A stretch of DNA of 64,000 bases from Halopseudomonas pachastrellae (lineage in GTDB: Bacteria > Pseudomonadota > Gammaproteobacteria > Pseudomonadales > Pseudomonadaceae). A program made the position numbers and the translations under genes. Shown in pieces: positions 1 through 9,773 of this stretch (position 1 is the stretch's first letter; the number at the start of each line of letters is the position of its first letter). Under the pieces are notes generated by a model. It searched no databases. It was not told where the DNA came from and worked only from the letters and a program-made list of their open reading frames with translations. The DNA is taken from the NCBI RefSeq assembly GCF_900114765.1, contig NZ_FOUD01000017.1:51176-115175 (forward strand), read 5' to 3'.

Positions 1-49
1 CTGCACCTGCACCTGCACCTGCACCTGCACCTGCACCTGAACCTGCACC
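1..49 (+). repeat. GCACCT hexanucleotide repeat in the dnaX linker
   Basis: The window opens with about six perfect tandem copies of CTGCAC (in the coding frame GCA CCT, Ala-Pro), then an interrupted copy (GAACCT) and one more unit. The repeat continues off the left edge, so its full size is unknown. The six-base unit keeps frame, so copy-number change would lengthen or shorten the tau linker without breaking the gene. Confidence 0.85.
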
Positions 50-791
50 GGAAGCCGCTGCTGCGGCTGGCGCCGAGCCGCCTGCAGATGAGTCCGAACC
101 TGAGCCCGAAGCCGCTCAGTCCGTCACGCCTGAGCCTGAGCCGGAAGCGGCGCAGGAGAAGCCCGACCCGGTCAGCCACCCGATCAGCTCGACCACGCCG
201 ATCAAGCCGCCGCAGGACGAGCCGCCCGCTGACTGGATGGACGGCCCGCCGCCGGATGACAGCGGTATGGGTGAGCGCGATGAAGATGAACTGGACGTCG
301 CCCAATATATCGACGACTGGCAACTGCCGGATGCCGAAGAGCAGGCCGCTGCCGAGGAAGCACAAGACGCCATCAGCGACTTGCCACCGGCCAGTGGCCT
401 GGCGGCCGAATGGCTGGCGCTGTTCGAACGCCTGGGGCTGACCGGCCTGACCCAGAGTATTGCCGCGCACTGTCAGCTGGTCGGCCGCGAGCAGGGCAAC
501 TGGACCTTGCATCTGGATCCGGGGCACAGCGCCCTGTACAACGAGAACCATCGCAAGCGTCTGGAGCAGGCCATTAGCACTGTGCAGGAGCAGCCGGTGC
601 AGCTGCTGGTTGAGGTGGCCGCGCCCACCCAGGAAACACCGGCCGTGGCTGCGGCCAGACGCAAGGCGGCCCGGCAGCGCGCTGCCGAGCAAAGCATCGT
701 CGCCGATACCCTGGTGCGACGCTTGCAAAGCGACTTTGCCGCCCATATCTGTGAAGGAAGTATCCGTCCATTGGATGCACCCGCCAACTGA
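1..791 (+). CDS. dnaX: DNA polymerase III subunit tau/gamma, C-terminal part (5' end outside window)
   Basis: The reading frame is open from base 3 and ends with TGA at 789-791. It starts in an Ala-Pro run made by a GCACCT hexanucleotide repeat, then a Pro/Glu/Ala-rich linker. From about base 400 comes a folded domain ([20 protein letters not shown] onward) ending in a basic helix and a short tail. This fits the tau-specific part of DnaX, which binds the alpha polymerase and DnaB in the replisome. The ATPase domain and any programmed frameshift lie upstream of the window. The identity is supported by ybaB and recR following directly, the usual gammaproteobacterial order. The residue-level match is to the family's general layout, because the linker is low complexity. 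Confidence 0.88.
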   Translation, partial: APAPAPAPAPAPEPAPEAAAAAGAEPPADESEPEPEAAQSVTPEPEPEAAQEKPDPVSHPISSTTPIKPPQDEPPADWMDGPPPDDSGMGERDEDELDVAQYIDDWQLPDAEEQAAAEEAQDAISDLPPASGLAAEWLALFERLGLTGLTQSIAAHCQLVGREQGNWTLHLDPGHSALYNENHRKRLEQAISTVQEQPVQLLVEVAAPTQETPAVAAARRKAARQRAAEQSIVADTLVRRLQSDFAAHICEGSIRPLDAPAN

Positions 792-808
792 ACTACGAGG
801 ATAGCGTC

Positions 809-1135
809 ATGATGAAAGGTGGCATGGCAGGCCTGATGAAGCAGGCCCAGCAAATGCAGGAAAAGATGGCCAAGATGCAGGAAGAACTGGCCAACATGGA
901 AATCACCGGCCAGTCTGGCGCGGGTCTGGTCTCCGTGCTGATGACCGGTCGCCACGATGTGCGTCGTGTCAGCATTGATGACAGCCTGATGCAGGAAGAC
1001 AAGGAAGTGCTCGAAGACCTGATTGCTGCCGCCATCAACGATGCGGTACGCAAGCTTGAGCAGACCAATCAGGAAAAGATGGCCGGCTTCACCGGGGGCA
1101 TGAACCTCCCCGACGGCTTCAAGATGCCGTTTTGA
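809..1135 (+). CDS. ybaB: YbaB/EbfC family nucleoid-associated protein
   Basis: This 108-residue protein has the YbaB/EbfC layout: a Met/Gln-rich N-terminal helix ([17 protein letters not shown], about 11-27) that forms the DNA-clasping tweezers of the dimer, a strand region with [11 protein letters not shown], a helical segment around [16 protein letters not shown], and a flexible C-terminus ending [10 protein letters not shown]. Family members bind DNA as dimers and influence nucleoid structure. The gene starts 17 bases after the dnaX stop; the ATG has an upstream GAGGATAGCGTC stretch that can act as ribosome site. It lies between dnaX and recR, the standard context. Confidence 0.95.
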   Translation: MMKGGMAGLMKQAQQMQEKMAKMQEELANMEITGQSGAGLVSVLMTGRHDVRRVSIDDSLMQEDKEVLEDLIAAAINDAVRKLEQTNQEKMAGFTGGMNLPDGFKMPF

Positions 1136-1138
1136 TCC

Positions 1139-1738
1139 ATGGCCTTCAGTCCGCTTATCCGGCAGATGGTCGACGCCCTGCGCGGCCTGCCGGGGGTTGG
1201 CCCCAAGACCGCCCAGCGCATGGCGTTGCACTTGCTGGAGCGCGATCGCCCGGCGGCTGCCCACTTGGCGCAGGCGCTGCAGGCGGCCATTGACGGGGTG
1301 GGCTACTGCACGCGCTGTCGGACTCTGAGTGAGACCGAAATCTGCTCACTGTGCAGTGATCCGCGCCGCGACGACAGTCTGCTCTGCGTACTGCAGAGCC
1401 CGGCCGATGTGTGGGCGGTGGAGCAGGCTGGCGGCTATCAGGGCCGCTACTTTGTGCTCAAGGGTCACCTGTCGCCGCTCGATGGTATGGGCCCGGAAGA
1501 GATTGGTGTGCCAGCGCTGCTCGATTGCCTGGAAGGGCGCGCCGTGACTGAAGTCATTCTGGCGACCAACCCGACCGTAGAGGGCGAGGCTACCGCGCAT
1601 TACATCGCCGGCTTGCTGCGCCCCCGTGGTATCAAGGTATCTCGCATTGCGCATGGCGTGCCGCTGGGCGGCGAACTCGAATATATCGACGGCGGTACAC
1701 TGGCCCACGCGCTCGCGGGCCGTACTCAGATTCTCTGA
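1139..1738 (+). CDS. recR: Recombination mediator protein RecR
   Basis: The 199-residue product matches RecR in length and layout: helix-hairpin-helix motif [12 protein letters not shown] (16-27), a C4 zinc finger with Cys57, Cys60, Cys69 and Cys72, then a Toprim fold beginning about residue 80 ([14 protein letters not shown]). RecR with RecO (and RecF) loads RecA onto SSB-coated single-stranded DNA during gap repair. Only three bases separate it from ybaB and there is no good Shine-Dalgarno sequence at the ATG, so translational coupling to ybaB is likely. Confidence 0.96.
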   Translation: MAFSPLIRQMVDALRGLPGVGPKTAQRMALHLLERDRPAAAHLAQALQAAIDGVGYCTRCRTLSETEICSLCSDPRRDDSLLCVLQSPADVWAVEQAGGYQGRYFVLKGHLSPLDGMGPEEIGVPALLDCLEGRAVTEVILATNPTVEGEATAHYIAGLLRPRGIKVSRIAHGVPLGGELEYIDGGTLAHALAGRTQIL

Positions 1739-1747
1739 GGTGCGCAC

Positions 1748-2623
1748 TCAGTCGGTGAGCTGGCCTAGCTGGTAGTCGCGCACGGCCTGTCTTATCTCCG
1801 CTTCGGTATTCATGACGAACGGGCCGTATTGCACTACCGGCTCGCCGATTGGTCGCGCCGCCATCAGCAGCAGCCGCGTACCGGCTGCCTGCCCGGTCAA
1901 ACTTACTTTCTCGCCATTGCTCAGCAGGCCAAGCTGGCCGCGGGTGAGCGTGGCTGGGCCTTTCTCGTTGTTAGCCTCGTCGCCAACCGAGACCGCCCCT
2001 TCGTACACGTACAGCAGGGCGGTGTGGCCGGTGGGCGTTGGCAGTTGCACCTGCTCATCAGCGCCCAGGTGCAGGTCGACGTACAGCGGTTGGGTACTGC
2101 CGCCGTGGATGGGCCCTTGTACTGTCTGATCCTCCAGTGCCAGGCTGCCGGCGATCAGCTTGAGCTGGCCGCCGCCTGACAACGACAGCGTTGGCATCGC
2201 CTCGGGTGGCAGGTCCTGGTAGTGGGCCGGCTGCATTTTTTCGGCCGCCGGCAAATTCAGCCAGAGCTGGAAGCCACGCATGGTGCCGTGGTCCTGCTGG
2301 GGCATTTCGGAATGGATGATCCCGCGTCCGGCGGTCATCCATTGCACGCCGCCGGGGCCTAGCAGGCCACGGTTGCCCAGGTGATCTTCGTGCAGCATGC
2401 GACCTTCCAGCATGTAGGTCACTGTTTCAAAGCCGCGGTGCGGGTGCGATGGAAAGCCGCCAATGTAGTCGGCTGCCTCGTCGGAGCCAAACTCATCAAG
2501 CATCAGAAAGGGGTCAAGCTGGCGGGCGTCTGCGCCGCCGAATACGCGGGTCAGGCGCACACCGTCACCGTCGGCGGCGGGTTGGCCGACACGGCTATCC
2601 AGCAGGGTACGATAGGTGGTCAT
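1748..2623 (-). CDS. Pirin family protein
   Basis: The 291-residue protein is a bicupin of the pirin family. The N-terminal cupin carries the metal ligands in FPSHPHRGFETVTY and GRGIIHSEMP; the C-terminal cupin covers roughly residues 170-270. Bacterial pirins bind iron or other metals; some have quercetinase-type dioxygenase activity and others act as redox-linked regulators, so the substrate cannot be given. The start at MTTYR is preferred over a TTG 15 bases upstream because GAGGAG lies seven bases before this ATG. An inverted repeat at 2677-2701 sits in its probable promoter. It converges on recR. Confidence 0.9.
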   Translation of the reverse strand: MTTYRTLLDSRVGQPAADGDGVRLTRVFGGADARQLDPFLMLDEFGSDEAADYIGGFPSHPHRGFETVTYMLEGRMLHEDHLGNRGLLGPGGVQWMTAGRGIIHSEMPQQDHGTMRGFQLWLNLPAAEKMQPAHYQDLPPEAMPTLSLSGGGQLKLIAGSLALEDQTVQGPIHGGSTQPLYVDLHLGADEQVQLPTPTGHTALLYVYEGAVSVGDEANNEKGPATLTRGQLGLLSNGEKVSLTGQAAGTRLLLMAARPIGEPVVQYGPFVMNTEAEIRQAVRDYQLGQLTD

Positions 2624-2676
2624 GGCGCATCTCCTCAATCAGGTTATGCGCCATTCTATAAGCAGATAATTTGATT

Positions 2677-2701
2677 GAATAACGCAAAATATGCGTTATT
2701 C
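2677..2701 (-). promoter_or_regulatory. Perfect inverted repeat upstream of the pirin gene, candidate operator
   Basis: GAATAACGCA (2677-2686), a five-base spacer, and TGCGTTATTC (2692-2701) form a perfect 10-bp palindrome in an AT-rich stretch 54-78 bases upstream of the pirin start. On the minus strand the arm contains TTGCGT, which could be a -35 element followed by an AT-rich -10 region. An operator for a dimeric repressor or LysR-type activator is the best reading. It could also be a stem-loop after the gene that ends at 2711, but no T-run follows. Confidence 0.45.
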
Positions 2702-2710
2702 GTATCGAAT

Positions 2711-3004
2711 TTATTGATTTTCTTGCGCAGCTTTTGCGGCGGCGTCTTCAGCGTTCAGCTCGTCGATGATGCGCTGATAGCCCTGGCAGGAGTCGTAACG
2801 GCCGTTGGCCGGGTCTTGCTCTTGCAGCGCCTTGAGGCGGGCGTTCAGTTCTTCGGCCTTGCCGGGCTGGTCCTTGGTTCGGTCATAGATCAACTGTGCA
2901 AGGTGCTCGCCCTTGGCGATGGCCTCTTCTGGGGTACAGGCCAGTGCCGAGATACTGCTCAGGCCAAGCAGGCCGCCCAGGGCCCAGGTTGCAAACGTTT
3001 TCAT
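2711..3004 (-). CDS. Small exported protein of unknown function
   Basis: This 97-residue protein starts at MKTFATWALG, where a GAGTGAGG sequence provides a ribosome site. It has a signal peptide that probably ends at ALA-C (about residues 1-23), with a Cys right after, so a lipoprotein is possible although the lipobox is imperfect. The mature part is charged and helical (EEAIAKGEHLAQLIYDRTKD, KAEELNARLKALQEQD) with a second Cys in YDSCQGYQRI and an Ala-rich tail. It looks periplasmic. I do not recognise a named family and assign no function. Confidence 0.72.
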   Translation of the reverse strand: MKTFATWALGGLLGLSSISALACTPEEAIAKGEHLAQLIYDRTKDQPGKAEELNARLKALQEQDPANGRYDSCQGYQRIIDELNAEDAAAKAAQENQ

Positions 3005-3105
3005 TATTACCTCACTCGACCGCACGGAAAGAGACTTATGTTAGCCCCTGCGGCGTCAGCCTCCAAGCACTGGCGGCATCGAGGGGTGGCTTCTGCGCTG
3101 ATATG

Positions 3106-3345
3106 TCACAGTTCGGCATCGCGCAGCATGTCGGCTGGAATGCTGTGGCGGTGCGCCAGGCTGACGTCTCCGGTGTCCGGGTGGAAGACGATCAGCACCT
3201 CGCCTTTTTCCAGCATGCGGCGCACCTGAGCTACCCGGCGTTCAAGGCTGTCGTCAAAGCCGTTGTCGGTGCCGTCACGGGTTACAAAGTCCTCAAGCAG
3301 AGCGTCGAGGGTGGCAGGTTCCAGCATCTGGTAGGGGATCAACAT
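3106..3345 (-). CDS. YheU family protein (UPF0270)
   Basis: The 79-residue protein begins MLIPYQMLEPATLDALLEDF and keeps the YheU signature: a MLIP start, the FVxRDGTD motif and the block RRVAQVRRMLEKGEVLIVF. E. coli YheU has about 72 residues and unknown function. The ATG giving MLIP is preferred to an upstream in-frame start because the family begins exactly there. It is transcribed divergently from the TSUP gene at 3417. Confidence 0.88.
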   Translation of the reverse strand: MLIPYQMLEPATLDALLEDFVTRDGTDNGFDDSLERRVAQVRRMLEKGEVLIVFHPDTGDVSLAHRHSIPADMLRDAEL

Positions 3346-3416
3346 ACGTCTGATTCTCGGCTGACGTCGGGTGGTCAATGGTACACTCGGCGCCTTTGTC
3401 AGCCTATTGTTGTGCC

Positions 3417-4152
3417 ATGATTACCGATCCGTTTTTCTATCTCTGCGCTATTCCTGCCGTGTTGTTGTATGGCATCGCCAAGGGCGGATTTGGCGGTAAC
3501 ATCGCGATTGTCTCGGTGCCGCTGATGGCGCTGGTGGTGGCGCCGCAGCAGGCTGCCGCCATCCTGCTGCCCATTCTGTGCCTGATGGACCTGGTTGCCT
3601 TGCGCACCTTTCGCGGTCGTTGGGATCGAACCAATCTGCGCATCATTTTGCCGGCGGCTATTGTCGGCGTACTGATCGGCGCGCTCACCTTTCGCTTGAT
3701 GAATGAACAGCACATCCGGCTGTTGATCGGGGTGATTGCGGTCAGCTTTGTGATCAATGCCTGGTGGCGTCGCGATCAGCAGCAGGCGCGCCCGGCCAGT
3801 GCCTGGCGCGGGCGCTTCTGGGGTGTGCTGTCTGGCTTTACCAGCTTTGGCATCCACGCTGGCGGGCCGCCGATCAATGTGTACATGCTGCCCCAGCGGT
3901 TGGAGAAAACCTTGCTGATGGGGACGCTGGCGGTGTTCTTCACCCTGGTCAACTGGGTGAAAGTGCCGGCGTATCTCTACCTTGGCCAGTTTTCCAGCGA
4001 GAACCTGCTGTCCTCGCTGGTGTTGATGCCCCTGGCGCCGATCGGTGTGCGCTGTGGCTACTGGTTGTTGCAGCGCAGCAACGAGAAGCTCATTTACCAG
4101 CTGTGTTACATCTTCCTGCTACTGACTGGCGGCAAGTTGCTGGTCGAGGGTG

Positions 4153-4172
<20 letters not shown>
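3417..4172 (+). CDS. Sulfite exporter TauE/SafE (TSUP) family transporter
   Basis: The 251-residue protein is almost entirely hydrophobic, with about eight membrane segments in two halves. Each half contains the family's Gly-rich motif: GIAKGGFGGNIAIVSVPLM near residue 20 and GFTSFGIHAGGPPINVYMLP near residue 145. TSUP proteins export or import small organic sulfonates, sulfite or related anions; the substrate here is not evident. The ATG at 3417 (MITDPFF) is chosen because it leaves the first helix at the N-terminus. The 3' end overlaps the convergent sensor kinase gene by 20 bases. Confidence 0.88.
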
Positions 4173-5349
<1,177 letters not shown>

Positions 5350-6969
5350 TTGTCCAGCGCCTGGGCGGTGAATAGCCCGGTTACATCGGAGGCGAGTTCT
5401 TCCGGGTCGAAGGGGAGCTGTTCCAGTTCCACTTTGCCTGACTCCAGGCGAGCAAAGTCGAGGATGTCGTTGATGACGGTCAGCAGCGTCTGGCCTGATT
5501 TACTGATGGTGTCCAGGTAAAAGCGCTGACGATTGTCCAGGCGGGTATCCCCGAGCAGTTGCAGCATGCCCAGCACGCCGTTCATCGGGGTGCGAATTTC
5601 GTGGCTCATGCGGGCCAGAAAACGGCCCTGGGCGCGGGTTTCCAGACGGGCCTGACGCGCTGACTCATCGGCGTGAAAACGCGCCTCCTTCAACGCATTG
5701 ATGCGGTCGGCCAGGCCAAGCGAGAGCAGGATCATCTCCGCGCACGTGCCGATCTTGACCCACTGCGTCCCGTACGGAATGCCTGGCAGCTCGTAGCCCA
5801 GTGAGCCGGTCGTCGACAGCACCAGGGAGATCAGCAGCAGGCTCCAGGCGAGGGTGTAGTAGGAGCCGTAGCGAAACCCCCTGCGCCATACATACAGCCC
5901 ACTCAGTAGCAGTACGATGGAGCTGACCAGTACAAACAGGCTGGCCATATTGTTGTACAGGTCAACGCTGATCAGCGGCAGGCTCAGCATGGCCAGCAGC
6001 ACCAGCAGGATCTTGCTGCGCAGCAGCAGGTCCAGCTGCGGGAACTGCTCGCGGGTATGCAGGAAATAGCGGCTGAACTGGGTGGAAACTGCGCAGTGCA
6101 GGAACATCAGGGTGTAGATGGTCAGCGTTTGCACCGGCACGCTGGCATTGATCCACTTCCAAGCCAGGCCATCAAAGGCCGCCATGAACAGCACCATGTT
6201 CAGCAGGTAGAGCAGGTACCAGAAATAGGCTTTTTCCCGCAGCGAGCTGAGCAGAAAGAGGTTGTAGGCCAATAGTCCCAGCAGCACGCCATAGAACAGG
6301 CCGTGCAGCAGCATGCTGGTTTCCAGCTGGGCGCTGCTGGCGGGCCAGCTGGCGTAATGCAGCGGTATGAAAACGGTACTGCTGCTGTCGACGCGCAGCA
6401 TGAAGCGATGGACGCCCGGGGTGAGTTGCAGGGTAAACCAGTGTTTGCTGACGCCCACCGGGCGTTCGTCGAACGGCTGATGGTCGCCTCCGACTTGCTC
6501 AAACAGGGTGCCGTCCGGGGTTTGCTGGTACAGGTTCAACGTATCAAGCAGCGCGTAATCGACTTGCAGAACACCTTGTACCGGCGCGTCACTGGTGTTG
6601 TGCAGGGCAAACTGCAGCCACCAGACCGACTGGTTTTTGCCTTCGTTGACAAAACGGGTGTGCACCTGGCGCCAGGGCAGATGCTGATCGCCTTGCAGCA
6701 AGCGGTTGGCGGTCAGGGTGCCGGCGGGGTCTTCCAGCAACAGGAGATGGCTGGTGAGGTTGATGCGTGGGCTGTCGCGGGTAATCTCAAGCGGCGCCAA
6801 TGCCTGCGTGGCGGTCGGCTCGGGCGGCGCTGCGAAGAGGCTGCCGGACAGGGCCCAGAGCAGCAGAAGTAGACAGCATTGACGCATGAATGTGGTATCC
6901 GTACGGCTGCCGCTCTGTTGTGTTTTTGCTTTGCGGCAGTGCTGTTTCTGATGCTAGCACATGGCCCTT

Positions 6970-8976
6970 TCAGTCAGCAGCCTGGCGTTGGCGTTTCGGA
7001 CGGTCGGTGGCGTTGCGGCGTATCAGTTGGCGGAGCAAAAATCGCGATGGGTGCACGGCCTCGGCCAGCTCACGCGGCAAGGGCAGCGGCTCGTTATTGA
7101 TCCAGGCCGCCAGCAGTTCACCGCTTAGCGGGCCGCTGATCAGGCCACGAGAACCGTGGGCCACATTCACATAGAGGCCCGGGTGCCAAGGGGCAGGGCA
7201 GTCGGGTTGCAGGCTGGCATCGTTGCCTAGCGCAGTGTAGCTATCGGCGAAGGCGGTGGCATCAACTACCGGACCAATCAGCGGCAGATAGTCGGGGGCG
7301 GTGCAGCGCAGGCCGACCCGAGCACCGCTGGGGGCGGTGTGCTGCAGTGACTGGTGCAGTGCCGGCGACAGCGCCTGCAGCAGTTGCAGGTTGTGTGCGT
7401 TTTCCTCCTCGCTGGGCTGCAGGTCCAGCCGGTCAAAGCGAAAGCTCGCGCCAAGGTGATGACTGCCCTGACGGCTGGGCGAAATATAGCCGTCGGCGCA
7501 GAGCACGGTCCGCAGCTCTGCGCTTTGCGTATTGGCCGGCAAATGGGTGAGCTGGCCGCGAATAGCCTTGAGCGGCAAGTGGGCTGTTTGCTCGAAGGTG
7601 CTGGTTTCATGGGCGCAGCAAAGGATGACCCGGGGCGCCTCGGCCAGCAATTGGCCCTGCGCATCCAGCACCTGCCACTGTGTTGCAGTGCGCTGCAATG
7701 CGATGGCGTGGCGATAGGTCTGCACGCTTATCAAAGGATGCTGCAGCAGCGCTTCGCACAGACGCGGTGGGCTGACCCAGCCGCCACCGGCAAAGAAAAC
7801 GCCGGGCTGCTCGATGGGCGCGCTGGCCAGTGCGCTGGCCTGCTCGGCAGTCATGGCCTGCAGAAAACTGTCCGGATAGCCTTGGGCGGCCAGTCCCTGC
7901 TGGCGTTTTTGCTCGCGTTCGTCGGCGGCGAGCTGAAGCACGCCACATTGCTGCCAGGTCTCCTCGTTTTGTGGCAGCGTCCGCGTCAGCAGGCGCAAGC
8001 TGTATTGATAGCTACTTTGAATAAAGCGCGACAGCGGCGGATGGTGCGGGGACAGCTTGCAGTACAGGATGCCCTGCGGGTTGCCCGATGCGCCCTGGGC
8101 GACCGCTGCTTCGCGCTCCAGCAGTGTTACCTGCCAGCCGCGCCTTGCCAGTGCGTGAGCGCTGCAGGCGCCGGCCAGCCCGCCGCCGATGACAACTGCA
8201 CAGCGCTCGCCGGGGGCGTCAGGGCGAGCAAACCAGGGTGCCTGCCAGCCTGCCTCAGGCGGCTGTTCCAGTTGGCCGCAAAGCATCTCGCGCTTGTGCC
8301 CAAAGCCTTTGACCTTGCGCATGGCAAAGCCGGCGGCCTGCAGGCCTCGGCGTACGTCACCCACGCTGGTGAAGGTGGCAACGGTTGCGCCCGGGCGCGA
8401 CAACTCGGCCATGCGCTGGTAGAGCGCGGGTTGCCACATGTCGGGGTTGCGGGCGGGGGCAAAGCCATCGAGAAACCAGGCATCCACCCCGGCGTCGAGT
8501 TGCGGCAGGGTGTCAAACAGGTCGCCGATAAGCAGGGTCAGGGTGACGCGCCCATTGGCCAGGGAGAAGTGCTGCCAGCCGGCGGTCAGGTCCCGATACT
8601 GGGCCAGCAGCTCGCTGGCGTAGGGCTCCAGCTCGGGCCAGATCGCCAGCGCGCGTTGCATGTCTGTCTGGCTGAGCGGGTATTTCTCGGTGCTGACAAA
8701 GTGCAGGCAGGCATCTTGCGGTGCACAGGTGTCCCACAGCTGCCAGGCAGCCAGAAAGTTGAGGCCGGTGCCAAAGCCGGTTTCGGCAATGCAAAAGTGC
8801 GAACCTGCCTCCAGCGCCGCCCAGCGCTCGGCCAGTTGGTTGTGCAGCAGAAAGACATGGCGCGTTTCGTCCAGGCCGCTGTCGCGCGAGAAATAGACAT
8901 CGTCAAAGCGGGTGGAGAACGGCTGGTCGCCATCCATCCAGGTCAGGTCGGCAGATTCGACAGGGGTGTGGCTCAC
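6970..8976 (-). CDS. mnmC: Bifunctional tRNA 5-methylaminomethyl-2-thiouridine biosynthesis protein MnmC
   Basis: The 668-residue protein has the two MnmC domains. The N-terminal SAM-dependent methyltransferase (MnmD part, about 1-240) contains FGTGLNFLAAW and DAWFLDGFAPARNPDMW. The C-terminal FAD-dependent oxidase (about 260-660) carries the dinucleotide motif CAVVIGGGLAGACSAHALARR and GASGNPQGILY. It demodifies cmnm5s2U34 and methylates the nm5 product to mnm5s2U in tRNA wobble positions. The start is a GTG at 8976 (reads SHTPVESADLTWMDG) with GGAG six bases upstream; the open frame extends further but the family begins here. A 29-codon membrane peptide gene lies just upstream on the same strand. 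Confidence 0.95.
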   Translation of the reverse strand: MSHTPVESADLTWMDGDQPFSTRFDDVYFSRDSGLDETRHVFLLHNQLAERWAALEAGSHFCIAETGFGTGLNFLAAWQLWDTCAPQDACLHFVSTEKYPLSQTDMQRALAIWPELEPYASELLAQYRDLTAGWQHFSLANGRVTLTLLIGDLFDTLPQLDAGVDAWFLDGFAPARNPDMWQPALYQRMAELSRPGATVATFTSVGDVRRGLQAAGFAMRKVKGFGHKREMLCGQLEQPPEAGWQAPWFARPDAPGERCAVVIGGGLAGACSAHALARRGWQVTLLEREAAVAQGASGNPQGILYCKLSPHHPPLSRFIQSSYQYSLRLLTRTLPQNEETWQQCGVLQLAADEREQKRQQGLAAQGYPDSFLQAMTAEQASALASAPIEQPGVFFAGGGWVSPPRLCEALLQHPLISVQTYRHAIALQRTATQWQVLDAQGQLLAEAPRVILCCAHETSTFEQTAHLPLKAIRGQLTHLPANTQSAELRTVLCADGYISPSRQGSHHLGASFRFDRLDLQPSEEENAHNLQLLQALSPALHQSLQHTAPSGARVGLRCTAPDYLPLIGPVVDATAFADSYTALGNDASLQPDCPAPWHPGLYVNVAHGSRGLISGPLSGELLAAWINNEPLPLPRELAEAVHPSRFLLRQLIRRNATDRPKRQRQAAD

Positions 8977-9020
8977 AATGGCTCCGGGCTGCTGGGCGTG
9001 GACGCCATTGTATCCGGGCG

Positions 9021-9110
9021 TCAGCCCATATTGGGCAAAATCAGCAACAGCCAGGTTGCGAGCACGACCAGGGCCACAGTGGACCACTTGGCCTTATAAA
9101 ACGGTTTCAT
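9021..9110 (-). CDS. Small single-pass membrane peptide (29 residues)
   Basis: A 30-codon frame on the minus strand starts at ATG 9108-9110 and ends with TGA at 9021-9023. The peptide begins MKPFYKAKWS, continues with one hydrophobic helix (TVALVVLATWLLLILP, about 11-26) and ends NMG. The positive N-terminus and single helix give an inner-membrane peptide with its N-terminus in the cytoplasm. AAGAAGG lies about eight bases before the ATG. The stop is 44 bases before the mnmC start, so the two may be cotranscribed. I do not recognise a family; short frames can be chance, but the ribosome site and membrane profile argue for a gene. Confidence 0.55.
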   Translation of the reverse strand: MKPFYKAKWSTVALVVLATWLLLILPNMG

Positions 9111-9191
9111 GGCATACGCCTTCTTGTTTTTATTGGGTGGGCGCCTTGTGGGCGCCTTGATGTGCGTGCTCCTGGTTGGAGTTGGCACCTT

Positions 9192-9215
9192 GGGTGGAGG
9201 TTGTGGCCTCCACCC
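9192..9215 (-). terminator. GC-rich hairpin, possible terminator downstream of phhB
   Basis: GGGTGGAGG (9192-9200), a six-base loop and CCTCCACCC (9207-9215) form a perfect 9-bp hairpin. There is no T-run on the minus strand, so it is not a classic intrinsic terminator. It lies about 115 bases beyond the phhB stop and before the peptide-mnmC unit. Next to it, a short tandem duplication (GGGCGCCTTG twice near 9136-9160) is visible. Confidence 0.35.
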
Positions 9216-9330
9216 AGTGTTCTTTATAGCACGCTGCAGCGAGCCGTCGATGTCAGGGATGTGACGGTGTTAGATAAATTGGCTACAAGAACAGAAACGA
9301 GTACAGCCCTACGCGATGAGCTGGCGCTGG

Positions 9331-9660
9331 TTACTGGTACAGACGTTCGGTCCGCGCCGCCATGATCAGGTCATTCAGGTGCACGCCGCCGGCATCGTGG
9401 CTCCACCACCTGACGGTGACCTTGCCCCATTCCAGCAGCAGGGCCGGGTGGTGGTTCTGCTCCTCGGCCAGTGCGCCAACCTGATTGACAAAGGCCAGGG
9501 CTTTGGCAAAGTCGGCGAAGCGGTAGGCCCGCTGGATGCGTGGCACGTCGCTCTGGGTTGTCAGCGACCAGTCGGGCAGGGCGGTCAGCTGTTGGTGGAT
9601 CTCTGCCTCGTTGAGTACTGGCTGGCCCTGGACCAGTGTGCGGTCTGCGAGGTCGGTCAT
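9331..9660 (-). CDS. phhB: 4a-hydroxytetrahydrobiopterin dehydratase (pterin-4a-carbinolamine dehydratase)
   Basis: The 109-residue protein matches the PCD family in size and motifs: active-site His pair in EEQNHHPALLLEWGKV (NHHP, 69-72), RWWSHDAGG (84-92) and a C-terminal LNDLIMAARTE. It dehydrates 4a-hydroxytetrahydropterin so the cofactor of phenylalanine hydroxylase can be recycled. No phhA or phhC gene is adjacent, so the phh operon of P. aeruginosa is not kept here. AAGGAG is placed correctly before the ATG at 9660. Confidence 0.93.
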   Translation of the reverse strand: MTDLADRTLVQGQPVLNEAEIHQQLTALPDWSLTTQSDVPRIQRAYRFADFAKALAFVNQVGALAEEQNHHPALLLEWGKVTVRWWSHDAGGVHLNDLIMAARTERLYQ

Positions 9661-9773
9661 AGTGGCTCTCCTTTTGGCAAATGAGCTGCCAGCATAGCAG
9701 TCAGCGTCTTGAATGACAGGCCACTGGGGGCGGTCTCAGGTATCATGACCGCTGACAGTGATAGGGAGAGGGC

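Noticed and set aside
7354-9099. Plus-strand frame opposite mnmC
   Set aside because: Antisense shadow of MnmC with no domain.
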